A DNA stretch of 64,000 bases from Oenanthe sinensis (lineage: Eukaryota; Streptophyta; Magnoliopsida; Apiales; Apiaceae). Positions 51,275-62,308 of this stretch are shown piece by piece; the stretch's first letter is position 1; each line of letters starts with the position of its first letter. A program made the position numbers and the translations under genes. Below the pieces are notes generated by a model. That model was not told where the DNA came from. It ran no database searches and saw nothing but the letters and a program-made list of their open reading frames with translations. Location: the NCBI GenBank assembly GCA_028671895.1, contig CM053800.1, positions 8,267,886 through 8,331,885 of the forward strand, written 5' to 3'.

Positions 51275-52735
51275 ATGAGAGTCGACCTCTGTTATCTCTC
51301 TTCTTTCTTTTCTCCCTTCCCCTATTTCCTTAGCCGCCCCCTTCTCCTTTTCTCTATTGCTTCTTCCTATCTCCCACTTTGCTTGTCCTCTTCTTCCGGT
51401 TTCTTCTTTGCTTTCAACATACTTTCTCAACAGTTTACCCCTTTGATTTTCACCAAATTCTTCTAATTAAATCTGATTTTGATCTTGGTTTTTCTTTCGA
51501 TTTGTTGGGTGTGTCTTTCTTGGACAGCCTTTTGGGCTCTTCTTCTGAAGTTGTTGATCTTGAGCTGTTATCTCATGAGGAGATGGTTAAGTAGGAGGAT
51601 GGAGTTTTAAACTTCAAGAACCTAGAGGGGCTTGATGTTGTTAGACGTGTCCACTTGTCAGCCCTTCACAAGAAAGATCGTAGGTTAGTTATTCCCCAAC
51701 CTCACTTGAACCACTCTCAACATGTGATTAGCTCCTCTTCTGGAGAAGATAGGTCTTATAAGAAATTCTCGCTTGCGGAAAAATTTATGGATGATGATGG
51801 GTTTATCAGCTTCAAAAATCAAGTTGCTCTTATGAGCCGCTCTCAATATGACTCCTTCTAGTCATTGTTTCCGGGTATAGCTGCATGATGCTAAAAATGA
51901 TGTCGTTAATTCCGATGTTTACTACGTTGTTAATGATATTTCCATGAATGATTGTGCCTTAAAACAGTTTTCTTGTTGGGGACTTTGTTCATGTTGCCAT
52001 GGTTAAAGAATTTGAGATAGAATATTGAACTAAATTCGGCCTATTAAGCTTAGTTTACAAATGTAGGGGATTTTTAGTATGGTCTTTTGTCATAGGAGGA
52101 ATATGTTCTTTGTCCTGGATTTGGATTGCCTTGTGTTCAGAAACTCTGTTTTTGTTGTTAAACCTTGGAAGCTTAGTTTGAACTTTTCCCATAATACTGT
52201 CATTTCTAGGTTTGTTTGGGTGACTATGACTTGCATCTCTAGTTTTTATCTCAACAAATCGGGCATTGAGTTTTTAACGAATTCAATTGGTCATGTGTAT
52301 GTTTTGGGGCCAGTTATAGTTCGACTTAACTCTTTCTTTGCTGCTAGTTTGCTGATTGAGCTTATTCCTAATGCCAAGCCTTCTAAATTGTGGATCCCCT
52401 TGTATGGAAATAATGATGAGCTCTTTGTTGATGTTTTTATCTTTCTCACTTAAGAGCGTTCCTCTTATGTCCCTGACAGAATTTCTCAAGTTGGTTATGA
52501 CCAATTACTCTTTCATTTCACTACCTTTTTGGGGTGACCTGTTTCTTTGGATGGTATTGATCAAGACACGTTAATGGAAGGGACTTCGACAAGTGTTGAT
52601 CCTACATGAGCAATTGATTCTACAAGAGCGATCTCTAAAGATGGTCGTATTGAAGCGTTGGCCAATAGGACATCAGTCAAGAGCCTGGAGCATGAGAAAG
52701 GCAGCAAGAGGAAGGGTCGAAGTTCCTTCTAAATC
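51275..52735 (+). pseudogene. Decayed coding remnant, possibly DUF4283-related
   Basis: Protein-like stretches in several frames: pyrimidine-rich leader with GAGAGTCGAC (51272), LDSLLGSSSEVVDLELLSHE (51379-51594), RRLVIPQPHLNHSQHV and KFMDDDGFISFKNQVALMSR (51655-51861), and a 124-codon ORF (52079-52453) with FVVKPWKLSLNF, FVWVTMTCISSFYLNKSGIE, then RSSYVPDRISQVGY in another frame. The K-PW ... V-WV-...-P-... pattern recalls DUF4283 proteins (weak, by eye). Shares DDDGFISFKNQV-like and leader sequence with the remnant near 26 kb. Confidence 0.35.
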
Positions 52736-52739
52736 CTTT

Positions 52740-55451
52740 GTGTAATATTACTTTTTTAAGTTTATTTATTCTGTATGCAGGGCTTGAATTGTGTATTAAT
52801 AGGTGAGTTTTCTCACCTCATGACTCTTTGTATAGTAACATAGAGCTTAGGTAGTTTTTCGGTCTATTATTCTAATATAATCCAACCAATTTAGCCAAAA
52901 ATTTTTTGAGATTCTCTTAAACTTAGATTTTCCTTAAAATGTTAGTAATAGACTATATCGACCGTTTCCACCTATTTTTCCATACCATCTTGAGAATTAG
53001 ATGTACGTTAAATAAATTTTAATATGTTAAAAATAATTTTTATTAAATTTTGTAATTCGAATATTAGCCATACATACTTATGAAAAATAAAAGTTAATAA
53101 TGCTGTTACATATTTTTCCTTGTAAACAATTGTTTTATTTTTATAATATATACAACCTATATATTAAAGTCTACTCGTGACTGCATTGAAGAACTAATTG
53201 CGCATAGCAAATAAAATATGTTTATATCTTTTATTTTAGAGAATCATGCACTTAAGAATGATTTTAGGTTACCTAAGATTAAAATGATTTAACATGTAAA
53301 TACACGAGTGCTTGATTATAATTACAGAAAATTTTATATATTTACGAAAATAACGCAATCTTTTTCCGCGAGAAAACTTTCTAAACTCTCTTTATTGGTA
53401 GTTAAGTAATTAAGTTAGGTTCCCGATCCACATGCTCTCACGCAAATATATCTCGCACAGATTATCTAGTGGATGTCAGGATGTACGGTGGTTAATAAAC
53501 AATAATCGATTTTTTTTCTGTCTTTAATTGTCAGCAGTGGGCGATCGAAGATGAAAGTGAACTTCACCTTTGCATGTTCTGAAACGCACATATATTACAA
53601 CAACTTCACAAACACATATTTTCTTGCGTCAAATATTCTTACACATCCCACATTGGCAAAATTAACACTGCATGTTTAAACTACTTATTCGTTATTATTC
53701 GATTTTTCTTTTCATAAAATGACAAAATCATAAAGTTGATCGTATTCCAGTAAAGGTACTTTGGCTTGCAGTTGTAACAGGCTGTGTATAGTTACAAATT
53801 GGTAGAGAATGATGGGCATAGAGAATATTAAATTATTAGTGTTGGAGTAAACAGAACATGTGAAGGAGAGGTGAAGACAAGAAGTGTGGTTAGGTTGAAA
53901 GAGAGGAAGAGGGAGGTGTTAGGTATTGATTTTTATATATGCATGTAACGAAAATAGTCGTACATGGTAGATAGATATATGAGGTACAAAGTTACTAAAT
54001 GGATGCCTTATTCCCTACCTTGCCTAATAAAATAATCAACTATATGTGGGTACAATTAAGTTTAAGAAAGAAAAAAGAAAAATACCATATCACACAAGTA
54101 TTTCATAGCATACCAATATACCATGACTTCATGGAGATTGGTAGGTAGGGTTTCTGGCCTTCCCTTCCTCTAGGTTAGATCGCTTTCATCCCAACAATAT
54201 AGTACTAATTAATTACCTCGTCATTATGGTTACTTTATTTAGGCCATTAAAACCCAGCACGAGTATCTTTAATTTTCATTAAAGGAATACGCACGAAAAT
54301 AATTTCTATTTTTGGTGTATATTATACTCTTTCCGTTTTATTTTAATATTTTTTTTGAAAAAACAAGGATTATTATTTTGATATGGAGAGAGTAATATTT
54401 TTTAATTACTCGAATCTCTCAAAAATTGTAATATTTTTCATTGTTCTATTAGTTTCAGTGGATTGTTTTCAATTATGAAGCATTTACAAATATGGTCAAA
54501 AGTCAAGTATATATAGTTTTGTTTTTATTTTGTAAATGCGGGTAATTGTGAAATGTCGTCAGAAAAATTTAGTAGTCTCATTTGTGGGAGGTGAACTACG
54601 TGTCAACATCCGATCTCAGTTCTATTTGCCGGGGATCGTACGATTATAATAATTCATATAAAGTTAAGAGAAAATATTAAATGGCCTATTTCTTTCAAAT
54701 AATATTAGAATTTTGAGAAAATTATTAATAATTATATGAATATATATAACTTTCTATTATTTATATTTATTGAAAAACAAATTTAAAGTTGAATATCAAA
54801 CTGATTTTTAAATAATTGTTAAAATAATAAGGTTATCTGGATTTTTTGCCATATAAATTATTACTATTATTTTTTATAAAAAGCGAACAGAGTTGCGAAA
54901 GCAATAAATAATACTCGTACGAGTAGGTAGAGAGGGTTGTTGTGAAGTAGCTAGCAAACACACAATTGGGTACACTTTATTATCCGTTAATTTGCATGTG
55001 TGTTTTAAGAGAAATGTTAGCGTTTTAAAATAGATTTTCAAAAGAGTTCCTAGATATTATTTGTTATATTTTAATTAATTATAAAAATAATTAATTAAAT
55101 GGAACTCTTTACATACATATTAAATGTACTAATTAAAATTTCTCAATCTGTCATTTTTATTTTGAAAATATTTATGAGATCCGTAATATTATTTATATTT
55201 TAATTATGTGTTTCAGTTATACGGTAAAAAATATGAACAAAGAAAGTGTTTTTTCTCTAAAAGAATAAAGAGATTTCTCACTTACTACGTTATATTCATT
55301 ATTTTGCCTAGAAATTAATTAAACAAAAGTTAATAGTTTATTTTCTAAATTTAATAGAACTTTTTCCAAAACAAACTTTTATCTAAAATCAGTAAAATAC
55401 TAACTTTCTTATAACTTTAAAATTAGCCATAAAATTTATTTGACTCTGGAC
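52740..55451. other. Gene-poor AT-rich DNA
   Basis: About 2.7 kb with no supported ORF, RNA gene or element apart from a possible tiny MITE at 54327-54392. Confidence 0.5.
54327..54392. mobile_element. Possible internally deleted Stowaway-like MITE
   Basis: CTCTTTCCGTTTTATTTTAA and, on the other strand, CTCTCTCCATATCAAAATAA form imperfect inverted ends about 66 bp apart, flanked by TA on both sides. Confidence 0.4.
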
Positions 55452-55990
55452 TGTTAGCAATGCAAACACTGATGATTGTCAGAGAATAACAAACAGAGTT
55501 TTGTCAGAGAATAACAAACAGAGTTTATGCTGACGTCATCAGAGTATAAGGAGCTGTCGGTCAGTTTACTCTATCAGAGAATACTCAATCAGAGTTTACT
55601 CTAACAGAGAATACTCTAACAGAGTTTATAATCAGAATTTGTAAAGGAAACAGACAAATCAGAGTATGATTAGGATAGTGTAGAAGGAATCTGAATACAA
55701 GTTTATTTCCTTTTTAAAGTTGTTTTTTTTATAATCTGTTTTGTAATTGAATTGTAATTGTGTCTATATAAACAAAGACATAGGTTAACTTAGTTGTCTC
55801 TTTACAAGTCATATCATTCATAACCTAGCAGCTCTTAAGAACAAAGAATTTCTTGAGAGAGTTTTGTATTCTATTTATTATCTTTAATACAAAATAGTGT
55901 TCATATTTTACATACTTGTATTCTTGATCAATTAATTGGTACTATTACATTCAACCCCCTTCTGTAATAGATTATACATCTGGGAAAATA
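55452..55990 (+). repeat. 5' LTR of element E
   Basis: TGTTAGCAATGCAAACACTG to CATCTGGGAAAATA, where other copies have TCTGGGCAACA; about 539 bp. U3 holds CAGAGTTT and CAGAGAATACT motifs (55484-55640), TATA box at 55765, and the tail CAACCCCCTTCTGTAATAG. Confidence 0.85.
55765..55772 (+). promoter_or_regulatory. TATA box of the element E LTR
   Basis: TATATAAA, about 130 bp after the last U3 motif. Confidence 0.6.
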
Positions 55991-56003
55991 ATTTGTATCA
56001 TGT
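55991..56003 (+). promoter_or_regulatory. Decayed primer-binding site of element E
   Basis: ATTTGTATCATG stands where D has ATTGGTATCAGAG after its LTR, so it looks like a mutated tRNA-Met site. It touches the ATG of gag, which suggests that the leader has been deleted. Confidence 0.4.
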
Positions 56004-58275
56004 TTGGAAACAAGTATGAAAGCATAAGAATTCTTATCTTAAAGAAAGCTGAATACCCTACATGGAGGGTGAAGATGTTGATGTTCCTTGAAGCAACAGA
56101 CCCTGATTATTTGGACAGGATCAATGAAGGTCAGTATCTTCCAACAAAACTGGTGCCTTCAACTATTGTAGAAGGAAGACAAGTCCCTGAACACTATACA
56201 CTAAAAGATAAGAAAGAATGGACCAATGAGGAAAAGCAAGAAGTCCTCAAGGATGTTAAGGTAAGAAACATATTGCATAACAGTCTTGACTCTGCAATGT
56301 CCAACAGGGTAATAGCATGCAAAACAGTAAAGGAGATTTGGGATGCACTAGAGGTTCAATGTCAAGGAACCAGAAAAATTAAGAAAAATAGAAGATATGT
56401 GTTAATTCAGGAATATGAATACTTTGAGGAAAAGCAGAATGAATCCCTCACAGATATCTATGAAAGATTTCTAACTCTATTAAACAACTTGGCTTTGGTG
56501 GATAAGGTGTATGATAATGAAGATTCAAATACCAAGTTTCTAAGGGCTCTTCCAGAAGAATGGGATCTGCAAACATCTTTAATAAGAGACCGGACTAATT
56601 TAAATGAGATGTCTTTATACGAGGTCTATAGAAAATTAAAAACTCATGACTTGGAATTACAACTGAGAAGAGATAGAAAGAGTAGCAAGTCAAGATCTAT
56701 TGCTTTGAATGTTGAAGCCAAGATTGAAGAACCAAAAGAAAAGGTCCTTAAGGCCTCAACAAAGAAAGGGAAAGAAGTAATTGTCCAAGAAAGTAGTGAA
56801 TCAGAGTTTGAAATAAACTCTGATACAAACTCTGAAGAGTCCACAGACTCTGATATGATAGAGATGGTTGCTATGATTGTTAAAGGCTTCAAAAAGATGA
56901 AGTACAGAAAGTACAAGAAGGAAGGAAATTTTCAGAAGAAGCATGAAGAGTCAGACAAGAAAGAAATGTTCAAGAAAAGAGAAGATAGAGATGGGAAATC
57001 AAAGATTGTTGATAAGTCAAAAGTTAAGTGTTACAAGTGTAACAAGATGGGGCACTTTGCTACTGAATATAAAAGCAAGGAATATAGAAAAGCTCTAATC
57101 ACATCAAAGAAGGATTGGATGGATTCCTCAGACTCTGAAGAAGAAACCAATTATGCACTCATGGCAAACTCTGATGCTCCCATCTTAAACTCTAACAAGG
57201 TACCAAACTCCGTCTTCAATATTAATACTGAAAATATCTGTGAACTAAAGTCTTTTCTTAGATCTTTGCATGTAAGTTTTAAATCACAGACTTTAGAAAA
57301 TGAAAGATTAAAATCTGAGATACAAACTCTATCTGCTAGGAATACCATGCTTGAATCTGACAACTCTGACATGTTAAACATTAAGAAAGACTTTGATAAT
57401 GCTATTCACATGCAAACTCAATTAGAAATTCAAGTTGAATATCTGAAATCTGAGATAGCTAAAGAGAAAGAAACTTTCAGAGTTTGGACAAACTCTGGAA
57501 AGAGAGTCCAACAAATGCTTTCTAACAAGAATTGGACTTCTGCTTTAGGTTATGAATCCGACAAAGATAAACACATTAAATCACACACACAAAGTATATT
57601 GAATAAATTTGTGAAATTTGTTAGAGCTAGTAATGACAAGAAAACTCCAATTGAATGCTTTAAAAATAATAGTGTATCAGAAAATAAAAAGGTTATTATA
57701 GGGTTACTTTCTCAGAAGCAACTTAAACAAAAGTTGAAGGCAGTTACCAATACAAACAAACCTAAAAAGATGAAAAGAAATAGGAATGGCAAAGTAGGAA
57801 TTATTAAGGAGAATAACTACATGAATATCCCTGATACTCCTAGAAAAACCTAGTTTACTTGTGGTAATTCAAATCACCTTGCCATTGACTGCAAACAAAA
57901 TAAAAAGAAGGAACCTGAAAGACCTAGTTTTGATGCTAGAAAACAAACTAGATATAGACCACAAAATCTCTGTTTCATTGTGGTAGTTTATGGCATTCCA
58001 TTTATACATGCAAAGAATATCATAGTTTGTATTATAATTTTTATGAACCATTGCCTCAAATGAATAATTTTCTAAAATATACTGTCAAACAAATATATGT
58101 GATAAAGTCTGATAAAAGGAGTGTAAACTCTGACAGTACAAATTCTGTGAATGCAAACTCTGATCATGTAAACTCTGTTAACACAAAATCTGATAAAAGT
58201 ACTTCTGCTGTAAAAGTTAACAAGTTTCAAAAGAAAGGACCCAAACTTGTTTGGGGACCCAAACCTACTAATTAA
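56000..58275 (+). pseudogene. Gag of element E with three zinc knuckles (one damaged)
   Basis: ORF 56000-57853 (617 codons), then a broken tail to 58275. DUF4219-like start (KAEYPTWRVKMLMFLEATDP), UBN2-type core (VKEIWDALEVQCQGTRKIKK, RDRTNLNEMSLYEVYRKLKT), acidic NSDTNSEESTDSD, basic run, first knuckle CYKCNKMGHFATEY (last Cys is Tyr), then a Leu-rich coiled-coil-like segment (KSFLRSLHVSFKSQ, NERLKSEIQTLSARN). The TAG at 57851-57853 replaces the first Cys of the second knuckle (-FTCGNSNHLAIDC), and a one-base loss near 57970 breaks the third (CF-HCGS). The tail (58027-58275) is NSD/NSV-rich and ends LVWGPKPTN. The RNA-binding module is unusually large for a Copia Gag. Confidence 0.88.
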
Positions 58276-58295
58276 ATTGCATTTACTGATTGTAG

Positions 58296-58667
58296 GGAAA
58301 CATGAAAAATATCCTAGTAATTGATAGTGGATGTTCTGCACATATGACTGGAAATAAATCCCTGCTTTCAGAGTTTGAGGAGAAGGCTGGCCCATCAGTA
58401 TCTTATGGAGATGACAACATAGGAAGAACACTGGGATATGGCAACATTGTGATTAGAAATGTCATAATTGAAAATGTAGCTCTGGTTAAAGGACTCAAAC
58501 ATAATCTTCTAAGTGTGAGTCAAATGACAGACAGAGATTATTCTGTGGAATTTCATGGAACACATTGTGAAGTGAAAAGCAAGAAGAATGGGAAAGTAGT
58601 TCTTATTGGTCACAACATAACAATTTATTTGAAGCTAGCTTGGATGTTAATTCTGATGGTCCCTTAA
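58296..58667 (+). pseudogene. Copia protease of element E
   Basis: Begins GGAAACATGAAAAAT after a TAG (58293-58295) that stands where both B copies have CAG. VIDSGCSAHMTGNKSLLSEF (D-S-G), GRTLGYGNIVIRNVIIENVA, LKHNLLSVSQMTDRDYS. The ORF ends in a frameshift: GGTCACAACATAAC lacks a base compared with GGTCACAGACATAAC in B-left, exactly as in B-right. It is in a different phase from gag. Confidence 0.87.
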
Positions 58668-60235
58668 CTTTCCTACTTGGAAAGGCTTCATCATTGGAAA
58701 GCGAGAATTGGCACAAAAAACTGTGTCACTTGAATTTTGGAAATATTAATGATTTAGTGAAAAAGGATCTAGTTAGAGGTCTTCCAAAAGTTCAATTTTA
58801 TCCTGATGGACTCTGTGATTCATGTCAAATGGCCAAATAAAAGAAGACATCTTTCAAGAGCAAAACTAAAAATTCAATTGATTAACCTTTTCATTTATTG
58901 CATCTTGATTTATTTAGTTTTGTCAACATTATGTCCATTGGAAAGAAGAAATATACTCTGGTGATAGTTGATGACTACACTAGATTTACTTGGGTGTACT
59001 TTTTGCATAAGAAGGATGAAACTGCATAGATAATTTTTGATCATATTGCAATTATTGAGAATGGATCAACTCTCAAGGTAAAGAATCTAAGAAGTGACAA
59101 TGGAACATAATTTAAGAACTCTGTAATGGAGGAATTCTGCTCAACAAAAGGTATTATTAAACAATTCTCAGCACCTGGCACACCTAAAAAAATGGTGTAG
59201 TTGAAAGAAAGAACAGAACTCTAATAGAAGCTGCTAGAACAATGCTAGAAGGATCAAAGCTACCTACTTACTTTTGGGCAGAAGCTATAAACACTGCATG
59301 CATACTCAGAATTGTTCTTTAATAAACAAACATAGAATGACTCTATATGAATCTTTGAAGGGAAGAAAGCCAAATGTTAAGTACTTTCACATCTTTGGAA
59401 GCAAGTTTTTTATTCTCAAAACACATCCTAAACAATTGAAGAAGTTTGAACTTAAAGCAGATGAAGGAATTTTTGTTGGTTATGCAACAACTTTTAAAAC
59501 CTCTTCAAGGGCAGTTAAAGTGTTCAACTTAAGGACAAAAACAGTCATGGAATCAATTAATGTCTCTTTTGATGAAGGAAAGATAGATGGATTACATGAT
59601 AAAGATGCACATAAAACTCTAAGATTTGAGAATGAACTACAGAAAATAAACTCTGTTGAACTAAACTCTGATGAGTCAAACACTATTGAACCAAACTATG
59701 ATGAGATAAACTCTATTCATCCAAACACTAGTGAGGTAAACTCTTATTCAGAAATGATTGAAATAGAGATTGAAGATTCTGCACATGTTGAGGGGGAGCA
59801 ACATCAATCAATTACTAATATTGGAGAATAAAACACAGTTATTGAAATATCAGAGTCTAACCAAACTCTGACCAACACAAAATTTGAAACCCTAAACTCT
59901 GATCAATCAAACTCTGAGACCACAAACTCTGAGACCTCAAACTCTGATAATTCAAACTCTGAGTACATGAACTCTGAGACATCAAACACTGATGAAAGCA
60001 CATCTTCAGGGGATGATCAGCATTTACAGAAGGATCATTCTATGAAGACATAAATAATGGGGGAGCATCTAGTTCAAGAAATTTTCCACATCCAAGAAAA
60101 TGGACAAAAGATCACAAACCTCATTTAATTATTGGTGATCTAGAAAGTGGAGTAAAAACAAGGAAAGCTACTCAGAATGAATGTCTATTTCATAGTTTTC
60201 TTTCTCAAACAGAACCAAAGAAGGTTGAAGATGCT
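58640..60235 (+). pseudogene. Copia pre-integrase and integrase of element E
   Basis: 58640-58840 holds the pre-integrase (WHKKLCHLNF, GLCDSCQMAK) and ends at the TAA shared with B-right. The core follows with stops (VDDYTRFTWVYFLHKKDE, about 58965; RSDNGT then TAA; GTP then a two-base loss before NGVVERKNRTL). 59274-59831 is the C-terminal part (IFGSKFFILKTHPKQLKKFE, GIFVGYATT) and runs into a linker of Asn-Ser-Asp/Glu/Val triplets that continues after the TAA at 59829-59831 to about 60005, then RNFPHPRKWTKDHKPHLIIG. Inactive. Confidence 0.85.
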
Positions 60236-61740
60236 TTGAAGGCTGCAAATTGGGTTACTGCAATGCAGGAAGAATTGAATGAATTTGAAAGAAATGAAAT
60301 TTGGTCCCTAGTTCCAAGGCCAAAGAACAGATCTATTATTGGCACAAAATGGGTGTTTAGAAACAAGACAGACTCTGATGGAATCATTACAAGAAACAAA
60401 GCAAGACTGGTAGCCAAATGTTATTCTCAATAGGAAGGGATTGATTATGATGAAACCTATGCACCTATAGCTAGACTTGAGGCAATCAGAATTTTTCTTG
60501 CTTATGCTGCATATAAGAAATTCAAGGTCTACCAAATGGATGTTAAAAGTGCATTTTTAAATGGAGAACTTGAAGATGAAGTTTATGTTGAACAACCACC
60601 TGACTTTGTCAATCCAAAATATCCAAATCATGTCTATAGACTGGATAAAGCCTTATATGGACTAAAGCAAGCTCCAAGGGCCTGGTATGAAACTTTAGTA
60701 TATTTTTACTTGAAAGTGGTTTCACTAGAGGCACTATTGATAAAACCTTATTTTATAGAACTCAAGGTAAGGATTTATTATTGGTACAAATATATGTTGA
60801 TGATATTATATTTGGTTCCACTAATGAGAAACTCTGTGAAAGATTTTCAAAGTTAATGCATTCCAGGTATCAAATGAGCATGATGGGAGAATTGAGTTAT
60901 TTTCTAGGTTTACAAGTGAAACAGACTGAAGAAGGCATTTTCATTAATCAGTTTAAATATACAAAGAATTTACTCATAAAATTTTAAATGCAAGACTCTG
61001 CATCTGCTACAACTCCTATGGCTACTGCAACAAAGCTTGATCAAGACACTAGAGAACCTGTAGATATAACAGTATACAGAGGAATGATTGGTTCTCTGCT
61101 TTATTTGACTGCAAATAGACCAGACATAATGTTTGCCACATGTCTATGTGCTAGATTTCAAGCAAATCCAAGGGCACCTCATTTGATTGATATTAAGAGA
61201 ATTTTCAGATATCTCAAGGGCACTATTAATCTTGGCTTATGGTATTCTAGAGAGTCTGATTTTAAATTGATAGGCTATTCAGATGCTGACTTTGCAGGAT
61301 GTAAAATTGACGGGAAAAGCACAAGTGGCAGTTGTCAATTTGTAGGTGGAAGACTTGTGTCATGGTTCAGCAAGAAACAGAAATCAATCTCAACATTAAC
61401 AGCAGAAGCTGAGTATATAGCTGCAGGAACCTGTTGTGCATAAATCTTATGGATGAAAAATCAACTGTTGGATTATGGTTCAAACTTTACTAAAATTCCT
61501 ATTTATTGTGATAATCAAAGTGTTATTGCAATGACAGGAAATCCAATTCAACATTCTCTGACAAAGCACATCATTATTAGATATCATTTCATAAGGGAAC
61601 ATGTCATGGAAGGCACAATTGAATTATATTTTGTTCCCACAAATCAACAATTAGCATATATATTCACCAAGCCATTGCCTGAAGCAACATTCACAAGATT
61701 GGTTTCTGAATTAGGAATGGTGTCAAGTGGCTCAAATTAA
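60236..61740 (+). pseudogene. Copia RT-RNase H of element E
   Basis: MQEELNEFERNEIWSLVPRP, RNKARLVAKCYSQ then TAG, EGIDYDETYAPIARLEAIRI, MDVKSAFLNGELEDEVYVEQ, frameshift near 60700-60715, catalytic YVDD intact (VQIYVDDIIFGSTNE, 60787), a stop before MQDSASATTPM (60988), and RNase H to 61740 (YSDADFAGCKIDGKSTSG, LTAEAEYIAAGTCCA then TAA, IYCDNQSVIAMTGNP, end LVSELGMVSSGSN). Standard Copia order and landmarks; a handful of independent lesions. Confidence 0.9.
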
Positions 61741-62308
61741 AATAGCAGGTTTTAGACAATCAGAGTATGTCAGAGTATGTCAGAGTATGGGGTAAACTCT
61801 GATGAAAAATGGAGTAAACTCTGATAATTGAAGCATCTAATCTCTGATCACAAGTTATTAGTGTTTATGGTAAACTCTGTCAGAGTATGTGGAAAACTCT
61901 GACAGTACATATTAAACTCTGCCTCATATAAAGTCTAATTTCATGCTTGATAAACTTTGTTTAAGTGGTAAACTCTGAGATTATATTTATGATATCATAT
62001 TTCATTTTATGACATCATAATTATAATTCTCTGACTGGACTTGTAATAGGGAGCGTGTATCTCATGAATGATGGTTCATATCATTACATAGATATACACA
62101 CACTTGCTGTATTTTGAGACTTGCTTCAATAATTACTCATCCTATTATATCTTGCCACGAGTCCCACTACTGAGTATATGCAATTGAGAGGGAATAGTTT
62201 AATTCATTTTGTTCATCTTGAATTATACATCTGCAACTAATATCTTTCTCTTTCTCTCTCATTTCATACAAACCCTAATTTCTATAACCTGCATATCTTT
62301 ACATCTCA
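61741..62308 (+). other. Motif-rich spacer between pol and aORF of element E
   Basis: About 570 bp. At 61760-61980 there are at least six TAAACTCTG/AAAACTCTG copies and three CAGAGTATG copies in about 220 bp. The second half is a normal-looking leader; (CT)n lies near 62245, just before the aORF start. Confidence 0.8.

Noticed and set aside
52740..55451. Host gene promoter or non-coding RNA gene
   Set aside because: The region is AT-rich without a TATA-ORF combination, conserved box or structure that I can support.
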